Part shown: positions 37,651 to 45,180 of the stretch, in pieces
Layout: every line of letters begins with the position of its first letter
Numbering within the stretch: the stretch's first letter is position 1
NCBI GenBank assembly: GCA_023251435.1
Contig: JAHEYU010000003.1
Span: 23,079 to 87,078 of the forward strand
DNA from: Bacteroidota bacterium
GTDB taxonomy: Bacteria; Bacteroidota; Bacteroidia; Bacteroidales; Prolixibacteraceae
Length of the DNA: 64,000 bases
Reading direction: 5' to 3'
Program-made: the position numbers and the translations under genes
The notes under the pieces: model-generated
What the model was told of the DNA's origin: nothing
What the model saw: the letters and a program-made list of their open reading frames with translations, nothing else
Database searches by the model: none

Positions 37651-38466
37651 TTAATTCCCTTTGACTTTTCTCTGCTGGCTTAAAAGGAAAATGAGTGTTA
37701 ATGAAATAATAGTAATCAAAGCGCTTATTAATAGTTGGTTGGATCTGCTGCTCTGAAAAAAAACAGTTTCTTTTAACTGATCCCAGTATTCAATACTAAT
37801 AAGTACCAATCCATTGTTGATTGCGTGACCAATTATGCACAAATATATGCTGCGCGTGCGGAGCATGAGTATTCCGAGTACAAGTCCAAGAATAAAAGTT
37901 GCAGGAAATTGCCAGGGATTGAGGTGCCACAATGCAAACATCAGCGCCGAAATAAAAACGGCGGTAAATTTCGAATAGTTTCGCATCAACCCGTGCATAA
38001 TTACTCCCCTGAAAATGAGCTCTTCAATAACCGGGGCCATAATCACTACCTTCAGGAAAGCTCCATACATTCCATAATCACTTTCAAAAATTTTATTGAA
38101 TAGTTCCCAGAACCAGGCTGGAGGAGGTAGAACTTTGTTAAGCGCAATGTTTACTTCACCGATCAGATTTTGAGCGGCCCAAAGGAAAAACAGCACTGGA
38201 ACCAGAATCAGGAAATTGAATGATTTCGCCGGGAAAAGTTCTTTTAGCGGTACTTTCGCCTTGCGAAATGCAAAGTAAAAGATGAAAACTGTTGATCCGA
38301 CCCCAAGTATGATTTTTTTAACAGGATGGTACAAATAATCGGTTCCGTTGTAATAATCGAGCAGGGCAAGCGGAAAATCTATAATGGTCTGTATGAATAT
38401 ATAAAGCACAACCAGATGGATGGCTCCTAATATTGTTGGGTAATATTTGATTTGCTGTTTGCTCAC
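37651..38466 (-). CDS. CPBP-family intramembrane glutamic endopeptidase
   Basis: 271 residues with about eight membrane segments. Family motifs: EELIFRGVIMHGLMR near residue 140 (EExxxR), FALWHLNPWQFPATFILGLVLG with the HxxxxxxxF-like block near residue 195, and NALNNGLV-like GHAINNGLVLI. CAAX-prenyl-protease/bacteriocin-processing relatives often protect or modify exported peptides. No bacteriocin gene is adjacent. It stands alone, 72 bp before coaD. Confidence 0.9.
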   Translation of the reverse strand: MSKQQIKYYPTILGAIHLVVLYIFIQTIIDFPLALLDYYNGTDYLYHPVKKIILGVGSTVFIFYFAFRKAKVPLKELFPAKSFNFLILVPVLFFLWAAQNLIGEVNIALNKVLPPPAWFWELFNKIFESDYGMYGAFLKVVIMAPVIEELIFRGVIMHGLMRNYSKFTAVFISALMFALWHLNPWQFPATFILGLVLGILMLRTRSIYLCIIGHAINNGLVLISIEYWDQLKETVFFQSSRSNQLLISALITIISLTLIFLLSQQRKVKGN

Positions 38467-38534
38467 TCTTATCCATATTTAGAAATAGCAAAAATAGCGT
38501 TGTTTTTGTAAATACAAACGTATATATATTACCC

Positions 38535-40169
38535 TCAATTTGATTTTATTAACGACTTGAAATTATTTTTCTTAACAGGTTCCGGTTCAGTGATAAATGG
38601 AATAGTGAAATAGAATGTGGAACCTTTACCTACCTCGCTCTCTACCCATATTTTACCGCCCAGTAGTTCTACATAAGCTTTGGCAATCGCTAAGCCCAAT
38701 CCTGCTCCCTGACGCGCCATTTTGTCGGTAATATCGGCCTGAATAAATCGTTCAAATATGGCTTCCTGCCTGTCTTTTGGAATCCCAATTCCGGTATCTT
38801 TCACATAAAATTGCAGTAGAGACAAGGCATGCCTTCTCTCTACGATATACCCAATTTCAATTGAACCATTATTGGTATATTTAATGGCATTTTTAATGAG
38901 ATTGGTAAGAATAGCATAGATTTTCTCCTGGTCTGTTTTAACAAAAGCTTTGTCTGTTGGTAAAGCGTTGAAATAGGAAAAGTGAATTTTCTTTCTTTCG
39001 GCTTCGGGTTTGAAGAAGGTATAAATGTATTGGACTTTCTCGTTTATATTGGTTTCCTTAATTTCAGCCTTCATCAGCCCGGCTTCTATTTTCGAAATAT
39101 CAACAATATCGTTGATGATATTGAGCATACGGGCGCCGCTTTTCTCAATTACTTTAATATATTCTTGTTGCTCCTCACCTGAAAGATCAGGTTCTTTAAG
39201 CAGTTCGGCAAAGCCTAAAATGCCGTTCATTGGAGTCCTTATTTCATGGCTCATATTGGCAAGAAAAGCTGATTTTAGTTTGTCGCTTTGTTCAGCATGT
39301 TCTTTTGCAATAGTTAATTCTACAGCCCGTTTTTCTTTCTCATTGTTTTGATAGATAAGTTCTTTGTTGGCTAGTAATAATTCTTGTTCAGCCAGCTTAC
39401 GCTGCGTTATGTCTTGAATAATTGGCAGAAAGTATAAAGGATTATTGTTCGAATCACTTACTAAACTAAAACTATTCATTCCCCAAACAATCGTGCCATC
39501 TTTCCGAACGTAGCGATTCTCAATTGTTAAAGATTCAATCTCCCTTTCCAGGATATGTTTCATCTCTATCAGACCAAGTTCAACATCTTCAGGATGTGTA
39601 ATATCTGAAATTGTCTTTCCGATCAGTTCGTTCTCTGAGTAACCTATGAAATTACAGAAAGCTGAATTGCATCTGTTTAAACGTTTATCTAAACCGACAA
39701 GAACAGATCCTACCGGAGATTGGTCAAAAATACTACGGAATTTTTCTTCGCTTTCCCTTAGCTCGTCTTGTGCCTGCTTATGCGTAATCTTAAGTTTATG
39801 TTCGCGAATGGCTCTGTTAATTGCGGGGACCAACCGTTCAAGTTTGTTTTTTAGCACATAATCGGTTGCCCCGTTTAACATGGCATCAATAGCCCGGTCT
39901 TCGCCCATTGCTCCTGAAACGAACAGAAATGGTATATCTGAATATCTTTCTCTTGCAACCTTTAATGCATCGTTGCCATTGTAATCAGGCAGACTGTAAT
40001 CAGACAATATGATGTCAATAGTTTCAGTTTCCAGAATATTTAAGAAATCCTTTTCATTGTCGGCTAAAAAATAATCATGTTCGATTTCTCCACTTTCAAT
40101 CAATGAGTGAATTAGTTCAGAATCTCTGATCGAATCTTCAAGATGCAATATTTTTATATTTTTATCCAT
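38535..40169 (-). CDS. REC-PAS-histidine kinase hybrid
   Basis: 544 residues from MDKNIKILHLEDS (the ATG at 40185 gives six extra residues and is less likely). Domains: receiver 3-120 with phosphoacceptor Asp57 in LSDYSLP, PAS about 140-260 (FRSIFDQSPVGSVLVG), a short coil, HisKA with FLANMSHEIRTPMNG near 310, and HATPase (ILTNLIKNAIKYT, GTGIG-like GAGLGLAIAKAYVELLGG). The coil contains ELLLANKELIYQNNEKEKRA, one copy of the 21-residue unit that repeats 21 times in the kinase upstream. It is third in the minus-strand cluster and probably receives phosphate from it. Confidence 0.92.
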   Translation of the reverse strand: MDKNIKILHLEDSIRDSELIHSLIESGEIEHDYFLADNEKDFLNILETETIDIILSDYSLPDYNGNDALKVARERYSDIPFLFVSGAMGEDRAIDAMLNGATDYVLKNKLERLVPAINRAIREHKLKITHKQAQDELRESEEKFRSIFDQSPVGSVLVGLDKRLNRCNSAFCNFIGYSENELIGKTISDITHPEDVELGLIEMKHILEREIESLTIENRYVRKDGTIVWGMNSFSLVSDSNNNPLYFLPIIQDITQRKLAEQELLLANKELIYQNNEKEKRAVELTIAKEHAEQSDKLKSAFLANMSHEIRTPMNGILGFAELLKEPDLSGEEQQEYIKVIEKSGARMLNIINDIVDISKIEAGLMKAEIKETNINEKVQYIYTFFKPEAERKKIHFSYFNALPTDKAFVKTDQEKIYAILTNLIKNAIKYTNNGSIEIGYIVERRHALSLLQFYVKDTGIGIPKDRQEAIFERFIQADITDKMARQGAGLGLAIAKAYVELLGGKIWVESEVGKGSTFYFTIPFITEPEPVKKNNFKSLIKSN

Positions 40170-40217
40170 TAAAATAAGAGATTTCAATATCAGTTATTTT
40201 TTTTTGAAAAATTCATT

Positions 40218-40667
40218 TCACTTTAAAACCACAGTTGGTTGTTGATTGATTACAGCCCAATATTGTCCCAAAATTTTAATGGCATCAATAAACTGAACGA
40301 TATCAACCGGTTTAACCACATACGAATTAGCCCCAAGTTTGTAACTCTCAACCAGATCTCTTTCTTCGCGCGATGAGGTTACCATGATTACCGGAATTAA
40401 CATGAATTTAGGATCGGAACGAATGTGTTTGAGCACTTCTATTCCATTCATTCTGGGCATTTTAATATCTAATAAAATTACTGCAGGATTGCCTTTATCA
40501 CGTTCGGCAAAATCACCACGTCTATACAGATAGTCTAATGCCTCAACTCCGTCCTCGGCAACATCGACTTTGTTTGCTAGATTTTTTTCACCAAGGGCGG
40601 CGATAACAAGTTCAACATCTTTAGGACTATCGTCCACAATAAGGATTCTTTTTACTTCTGCATTCAT
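40218..40667 (-). CDS. Single-domain response regulator (Rcp1 type)
   Basis: 149 residues, receiver only. Seen: ILIVDDSPKDVELVIAAL near residue 8, VILLDIKMPRMNG near residue 67 with the phosphoacceptor Asp, VIMVTSSREERDLVESYKLGANSYVVKPV with the signalling Thr/Ser and Lys, and a C-terminal LGQYWAVIN. The RRGDFAERDKGNP insert and the EYWxxIN end are typical of the phytochrome-partner Rcp1 class. It lies 15 bp after the long-repeat kinase, its probable donor, and 48 bp before the REC-PAS-kinase. Confidence 0.93.
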   Translation of the reverse strand: MNAEVKRILIVDDSPKDVELVIAALGEKNLANKVDVAEDGVEALDYLYRRGDFAERDKGNPAVILLDIKMPRMNGIEVLKHIRSDPKFMLIPVIMVTSSREERDLVESYKLGANSYVVKPVDIVQFIDAIKILGQYWAVINQQPTVVLK

Positions 40668-40682
40668 GATTTGTTAGTTTTA

Positions 40683-42704
40683 TTAATCATTCGGTTTACT
40701 AAAGAAAAAAGTGGCTCCTTTGCCGACTTCACTTTCCGCCCAACATTTTCCACCATGCCGTGCTATTATTCTATTCACATTGGCAAGCCCAATTCCAATC
40801 CCTTCAAAATCCTTTGCTTTATGCAACCGTTGGAAAACGCCGAATAGTTTATCTGCATACTTCATATCAAATCCGGCACCGTTATCCCTGACATGAAATA
40901 TTATCTGGTCATCTTCTATTTTACCACCAATATGAATGACTGATTTTTCCTTTTTTCGGGAATATTTCAACGCGTTTGAAATCAAATTGGCCCAAACCTG
41001 AGTGATCAAGGTTTCGTCGCCAATTGCATCCGGAAGATCAGATACATTAATTTCAACATTTCTGCCGTCTATTTCATCACTAAACGTTTTAATTACCCTG
41101 TTTACCAAGCTTTTTGAATTGATTTTTGTTACCTGCAATTCGGCCCTGCTAAATCTCGAAAAGGTCAATAATGCATCTATCAGGTTCCCCATCTCGCAAT
41201 ATGACTCTGAAATGATGTTCAAATATCGTAATCCTGATTCGTCGAGTTGTGATGAATTATTTTTAATCAGTAAATCAACAAAACCTCCAATATGTCGCAG
41301 TGGCGCCCGCAAATCGTGCGAGACGGAATAGCTGAATGCTTCGAGTTCTTTATTCGCCGCTTCCTGTTTTTCTTTCTCCTCATTTTGAAAGACAAGTTCT
41401 TTGTTGGCAATGACCAGTTCATCTGCCCGTTTTTCTTTTTCTTCGTTTTGAAAAACAAGTTCTTTATCAGCAATGATTAGTTCTTCCGCACGTTTTTCTT
41501 TCTCTTCGTTTTGAAAGACAAGCTCTTTGTTAGCAATGACAAGCTCATCGGCCCGTTTTTCTTTCTCCAGGTTTTGAAAGATAAGCTCTTTGTTGGCAAT
41601 GATCAGCTCATCAGCCCGCTTTTCTTTTTCCCTGTTTTGAAAGGCAAGTTCCTTGTTGGCAATGATTAATTCCGCTGCACGTTTTTCTTTCTCCTCATTT
41701 TGGACAGCAAGATTTTTGTTGGCAATGATTAATTCGGCGGCTCGTTTTTCTTTCTCTTCATTTTGATAGGCTAATTCTTTATTGGAAATGTTTAACTCAT
41801 CTGCCCGCTTTTCTTTTTCCCTGTTTTGAAAGGCAAGTTCTTTGTTGGCAATGATTAATTCGGCGGCCCGTTTTTCTTTCTCCTCGTTTTGAAAGGCAAG
41901 CTCTTTGTTGGCAATGATTAATTCTGCAGCCCGCTTTTCTTTTTCCCTGTTTTGAAAGGCAAGTTCATGATTAGAAATGCTTAATTCATCTGCCCGCTTT
42001 TCTTTCTCCTCGTTTTGAAAGGCAAGTTCCTTGTTGGCAATGCTTAACTCATCCGCCAGTTTTTCTTTCTCCCTGTTCTGAAAGGCAAGTTCTTTGTTGG
42101 CAATACTTAACTCATCTGCCCGTTTCCCTTTCTCTTTGTTTTGAAAGGCAAGTTTCTTATTCGCATTGATGAGCTCATCTGCCCGTTTTTCTTTCTCCTC
42201 GTTTTGAAAAGCAAGTTCTTTGTTAGCAATGATTAATTCATCTGCCCGTTTTTCTTTCTCTCTGTTTTGAAAAACAAGCTCTTTGTTGGCAACGATTAAT
42301 TCGGCGGCCCGTTTTTCTTTCTCCTCGTTTTGAAAGGCAAGCTCTTTGTCAGCAATGATTAATTCCGCCGCCCGTTTTTCTTTCTCTTCGCTTTGAAATG
42401 CAAGTTCTTTGTCAGCAATAATCAATTCTGCGGCCCGTTTCTTCTTCTCTTCTTTTTGAAAAGCAAGCTCTTTGTCAGCAATAATCAATTCTGCGGCTCG
42501 TTTCTTCTTCTCTTCTTTTTGAAAAGCAAGCTCCTTGTCAGCGATGATCAACTCGGCAGCCCGTTTCTTTTTTTCTTCTTTTTGAAAAGCAAGCTCCTTG
42601 TCAGCGATAATAAGTTCTGCTGCAAGTTTCTCTTTCTCTTCGCTTTGAATGAGAAGTTCTTTGTTCGCAATGATTAACTCATCCGTTTTTTTACTTTTAT
42701 CCAT
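40683..42704 (-). CDS. Histidine kinase with 21-copy, 441-residue tandem helical repeat and no sensor domain
   Basis: 673 residues from MDKSKKTDELII. Only seven residues precede a tandem array of 21 units of exactly 21 residues, consensus AELIIANKELAFQNEEKEKRA, running to residue 448. Then HisKA begins (FSYSVSHDLRAPLRHIGGF near residue 463), followed by HATPase (NLISNALKYS, RDNGAGFDMKYADKLFGVFQRLH, GIGIGLANVNRIIARHGG). The SHDLRAPLRHI form is that of phytochrome-type kinases, but no GAF, PAS, PHY or membrane segment is present. Twenty-one residues is three heptads. It heads an operon with a receiver and a REC-PAS-kinase. How it senses anything is unexplained. Confidence 0.92.
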   Translation of the reverse strand: MDKSKKTDELIIANKELLIQSEEKEKLAAELIIADKELAFQKEEKKKRAAELIIADKELAFQKEEKKKRAAELIIADKELAFQKEEKKKRAAELIIADKELAFQSEEKEKRAAELIIADKELAFQNEEKEKRAAELIVANKELVFQNREKEKRADELIIANKELAFQNEEKEKRADELINANKKLAFQNKEKGKRADELSIANKELAFQNREKEKLADELSIANKELAFQNEEKEKRADELSISNHELAFQNREKEKRAAELIIANKELAFQNEEKEKRAAELIIANKELAFQNREKEKRADELNISNKELAYQNEEKEKRAAELIIANKNLAVQNEEKEKRAAELIIANKELAFQNREKEKRADELIIANKELIFQNLEKEKRADELVIANKELVFQNEEKEKRAEELIIADKELVFQNEEKEKRADELVIANKELVFQNEEKEKQEAANKELEAFSYSVSHDLRAPLRHIGGFVDLLIKNNSSQLDESGLRYLNIISESYCEMGNLIDALLTFSRFSRAELQVTKINSKSLVNRVIKTFSDEIDGRNVEINVSDLPDAIGDETLITQVWANLISNALKYSRKKEKSVIHIGGKIEDDQIIFHVRDNGAGFDMKYADKLFGVFQRLHKAKDFEGIGIGLANVNRIIARHGGKCWAESEVGKGATFFFSKPND
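41361..42683 (-). repeat. 63-bp coding tandem repeat, 21 copies
   Basis: In-frame array inside the kinase gene: 21 units of 63 bp, 1323 bp in all. Units 2, 3 and 4 from the start (plus-strand 42431-42620) encode identical peptides and differ by only a few synonymous bases. Asp/Ala at the first position and Glu/Arg/Lys/Asn before EKEKR are the main variable positions. Confidence 0.93.
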
Positions 42705-42722
42705 ACACTTATATGACAACAT

Positions 42723-42935
42723 TAAATGCTTATGTTTTCACCTTCGGTATTAGCTTACTTTCCCGATCAGAATTTCCTGATAATGATTTAAGATTGATTT
42801 TAAAACACCCTTCACAAAGAGGCTATTATGGGAATATCAGATTACGAAGTAAAGATGCGATCCTTGATGGGTTAAATCATTATATAATTTTGACAATAAA
42901 TTGCATGATTCACACATTACATTTACTGTGCTGCT
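42723..42935. other. Upstream region of the kinase operon, no gene seen
   Basis: A-T rich sequence between the kinase start and the SGNH relic. It should contain the operon promoter, but I cannot pick one out with confidence. Confidence 0.35.
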
Positions 42936-43262
42936 TTAATCTATATTTCCCCGATCATCGCATAGTTCATTCCTTAACTGCTCGGCCAACCATACAGAGA
43001 GTAATTCAGCACCTTTGTCGTTTAAGTGGCTGGCATCCATCCAGTTTGAGCGATCGTTAAAAATGAATGGTATGTGATGAGCCGATGAATGCCACATCGA
43101 TGGGTGCTGCATTTTGGTTTATCCGGTCGTAAATCCATGATCCGTGGTTGTAGCAGTCGTTTTCAATGTAGTGGTAAGCAAATTTTTTTCTTCCAAGGAA
43201 TAATGAAAAGTAACCGGATATTTTTGAACAATAACGAGTTGAAATTAAATTAAAAAACTTCT
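42936..43262 (-). pseudogene. Collapsed SGNH/GDSL-type hydrolase gene
   Basis: On the minus strand the frame reads FSLFLGRKKFAYHYIENDC, SWIYDRINQNAAPIDVAFIGSSHT, then a TAA. Shifted by one base, the frame continues FNDRSNWMDASHLNDKGAELL to a stop at 42936. GSSHT resembles the catalytic-Ser motif and DASHLNDKG the C-terminal Asp-His motif of SGNH hydrolases. About 150-200 residues that should lie between are missing, and no start codon is left. I infer an internal deletion that joined the two ends of a former gene. Confidence 0.7.
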
Positions 43263-43345
43263 CAAACTATTTGTTTGTCTAAAGAAAATGTACTTATTTT
43301 GCGGACTGTTTGAAAAATGTGAGATTCAGATAAAAAAATAAGGCA

Positions 43346-43588
43346 ATGTCAAGAGTTTGTCAAGTAACCGGAAAAAGTGTAATGGTGGGAAACAACGTTT
43401 CTCACTCTAAGCGTAGAACAAAACGGAAGTTTCTTCCTAATCTGTTCAAAAAGAAGTTCTATTTTCCCGAAGAAGATCGTTGGATCACATTGACTGTTTC
43501 GGCCAATGGTATCCGTACTATCAACAAAAACGGATTGAACGCTGCATTGAAAAGTGCAAAAGCAAAAGGGTTTATAACAACGATTTAA
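43346..43588 (+). CDS. rpmB: 50S ribosomal protein L28
   Basis: 80 residues, [21 protein letters not shown] at the start, then [32 protein letters not shown]. Standard bL28 length and order. First gene of the conserved rpmB-rpmG-DUF4295 set, with a 12-bp gap to rpmG. The CxxC of zinc-dependent L28 is not present (CQVTGK). Confidence 0.97.
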   Translation: MSRVCQVTGKSVMVGNNVSHSKRRTKRKFLPNLFKKKFYFPEEDRWITLTVSANGIRTINKNGLNAALKSAKAKGFITTI

Positions 43589-43599
43589 TGCTTTAAGAA

Positions 43600-43782
43600 A
43601 TGGCTAAGAAAGGTAATAGAATTCAGGTAATCATGGAATGTACCGAACAAAAAACCAGTGGAGTTCCCGGAACTTCAAGGTACATTACTACCAAAAACAG
43701 GAAAAATACTCCTGAACGTTTGGAAAAAAAGAAATACAACTCAAACTTAAAGCGAGTTACTGTACATCGCGAAATTAAATAA
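43600..43782 (+). CDS. rpmG: 50S ribosomal protein L33
   Basis: 60 residues: [21 protein letters not shown], then [37 protein letters not shown] single Cys replaces the zinc-binding Cys pairs of C+ type L33. Followed by the DUF4295 gene after 8 bp. Confidence 0.97.
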   Translation: MAKKGNRIQVIMECTEQKTSGVPGTSRYITTKNRKNTPERLEKKKYNSNLKRVTVHREIK

Positions 43783-43790
43783 CAAACAGT

Positions 43791-43943
43791 ATGGCAAAGA
43801 AAGTAGTAGCATCATTGCAAAAAGGTGCCGGTAAAGGTTACAGCAAAGTAGTAAGAATGGTTAAATCTGAAAAAACTGGAGCTTATGTTTTTCAGGAAGA
43901 GATCGTTCCGAACGAAAATGTGAAAGATCATTTTAAGAAATAG
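43791..43943 (+). CDS. DUF4295-domain protein
   Basis: 50 residues: MAKKVVASLQKGAGKGY, then SKVVRMVKSEKTGAYVF and a tail ENVKDHFKK. Basic and small, it is probably a ribosome-associated protein. The same protein follows rpmB-rpmG in Bacteroidota. Found by reading the sequence between rpmG and the terminator. The role is unknown; the family and context are convincing. Confidence 0.92.
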   Translation: MAKKVVASLQKGAGKGYSKVVRMVKSEKTGAYVFQEEIVPNENVKDHFKK

Positions 43944-43961
43944 ACCAATTTTTCTCTATAG

Positions 43962-43995
43962 AAAAAAGCTTTCATCTCAAGTGAAGGCTTTTTTT
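43962..43995 (+). terminator. Terminator after the DUF4295 gene
   Basis: Stem AAAAAAGCTTTCA / TGAAGGCTTTTTT (one T-G pair) with a 7-nt loop and extended T run, between the ribosomal protein genes and ftsY. Confidence 0.8.
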
Positions 43996-44043
43996 ATTGA
44001 ATTACAGATATTACCAAATTGTTGATCGACAAACAGAGCGAAT

Positions 44044-44994
44044 ATGGGTCTTTTCGATATTTTTAGCAGCAAGAAAAAAGAAAGCCTCGAGCAGGGGCTG
44101 GCAAAAACCAAAGAAAGTGTTTTCTCGAAGATTAGCCGCGCCATTATTGGAAAAGCGAAGGTTGACGAGGAAGTATTGGATAATCTGGAAGAAATTCTGA
44201 TTTCTTCGGACGTTGGTGTCGATACTACTCTGAAAATCATTGAGCGTATCGAAAAACGTGTTTCAGCTGATAAATATATCGGAACATCTGAATTAAATTC
44301 CCTGCTGAAGGAAGAAATTGCGGGTTTGCTCGAAGAAAACAATAGCACCGATTTCTCTGATTTTGATCTGCCCGAAAGCAATGAACCTTATGTAATTATG
44401 GTTGTTGGCGTAAATGGTGTCGGAAAAACAACTACAATCGGAAAACTTGCCTATCAGTTCAAAGGGGCAGGAAAGAAAGTCGTTTTGGGCGCTGCTGACA
44501 CTTTTCGTGCAGCTGCCATCGATCAGCTTCAGATATGGGCCGATCGTGTTCAGGTACCTTTGGTAAAACAAGTAATGGGTTCAGATCCGGCGTCGGTGGC
44601 TTTTGATACGCTTTCATCAGCAAAAGCGCAAGGTGCTGATGTGGTGATTATTGATACTGCGGGTCGTTTGCATAACAAGATCAACCTGATGAACGAGTTA
44701 AGCAAGATTAAAACCGTTATGAAAAAGGTGGTTGCAGATGCTCCTCACGAAGTTTTGCTGGTATTGGATGGTTCGACCGGACAAAATGCATTTGAACAGG
44801 CCAAGCAATTTACCAAAGCAACCGAAGTAACCGCTTTGGCGCTGACAAAACTCGATGGAACCGCTAAAGGTGGTGTTGTAATTGGTATTTCCGATCAGTT
44901 TAAGATTCCTGTAAAGTATATTGGTATCGGCGAAAAAATGGAAGATTTACAGATTTTTAACCGCCGCGCTTTTGTCGATTCACTCTTCTCGTAG
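44044..44994 (+). CDS. ftsY: Signal recognition particle receptor FtsY
   Basis: Membrane-docking GTPase that pairs with Ffh. 316 residues. It lacks the long acidic A domain of E. coli FtsY and starts directly with the N domain (MGLFDIFSSKKKESLEQGL). Seen: VVGVNGVGKTTTIGKLA near residue 123, GAADTFRAAAIDQLQ, DTAGRLHNKINLM, TKLDGTAKGGVVIGI and the end YIGIGEKMEDLQIFNRRAFVDSLF. The gene is preceded by the DUF4295 terminator, so it likely has its own promoter. Confidence 0.98.
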   Translation: MGLFDIFSSKKKESLEQGLAKTKESVFSKISRAIIGKAKVDEEVLDNLEEILISSDVGVDTTLKIIERIEKRVSADKYIGTSELNSLLKEEIAGLLEENNSTDFSDFDLPESNEPYVIMVVGVNGVGKTTTIGKLAYQFKGAGKKVVLGAADTFRAAAIDQLQIWADRVQVPLVKQVMGSDPASVAFDTLSSAKAQGADVVIIDTAGRLHNKINLMNELSKIKTVMKKVVADAPHEVLLVLDGSTGQNAFEQAKQFTKATEVTALALTKLDGTAKGGVVIGISDQFKIPVKYIGIGEKMEDLQIFNRRAFVDSLFS

Positions 44995-45021
44995 TTCCAG
45001 GTTTCAAGTTCCAGGTTTCAA
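44994..45021. repeat. Two tandem copies of a 14-bp word after ftsY
   Basis: GTTCCAGGTTTCAA at 44994-45007 and again, identical, at 45008-45021, starting in the ftsY stop codon. The same word family occurs after hutI (23791-23850), so this is probably part of a dispersed intergenic repeat. Confidence 0.7.
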
Positions 45022-45104
45022 ATTTTCGATTGCGAAAGTTCTGGATATTGAATATTCGATATTGGTTATTGGAAATTTATTCCAAATTTTATCTAACGAT
45101 AAAT

Positions 45105-45165
45105 AACCACATAGGCACAAAGTTCACATAGAAAAAAACTATGTGGCCTATGTGCCTATGTGGTT
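45105..45165. repeat. 61-bp nested inverted repeat upstream of rimO
   Basis: Outer arms AACCACATAGGCACA / TGTGCCTATGTGGTT (15 bp, perfect) and inner arms CACATAG / CTATGTG (7 bp, perfect) around seven A residues. The unit ACATAG recurs several times. It lies 16 bp before the rimO start codon, so it can act as a hairpin in the leader. Confidence 0.85.
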
Positions 45166-45180
45166 TAAAAAAAACAAAAA

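Noticed and set aside
37651-38466. CPBP protease as part of a bacteriocin system
   Set aside because: No precursor peptide, radical-SAM or ABC exporter gene is adjacent.
41292-42677. Plus-strand open frames with repeated F-F-L-K-S-K-L-type peptides
   Set aside because: They are the reverse-strand shadow of the 63-bp coding repeats in the kinase gene; composition is dominated by Phe, Leu and Lys from the complement and has no start or domain support.
41361-42683. Regular 63-bp repeats as a possible CRISPR array
   Set aside because: There are no unique spacers: all 63 bp repeat, and the array is one continuous reading frame fused to HisKA.
42713-43060. 115-residue plus-strand frame upstream of rpmB
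   Set aside because: It overlaps the SGNH relic on the other strand, whose motifs are convincing, and lacks any domain support.
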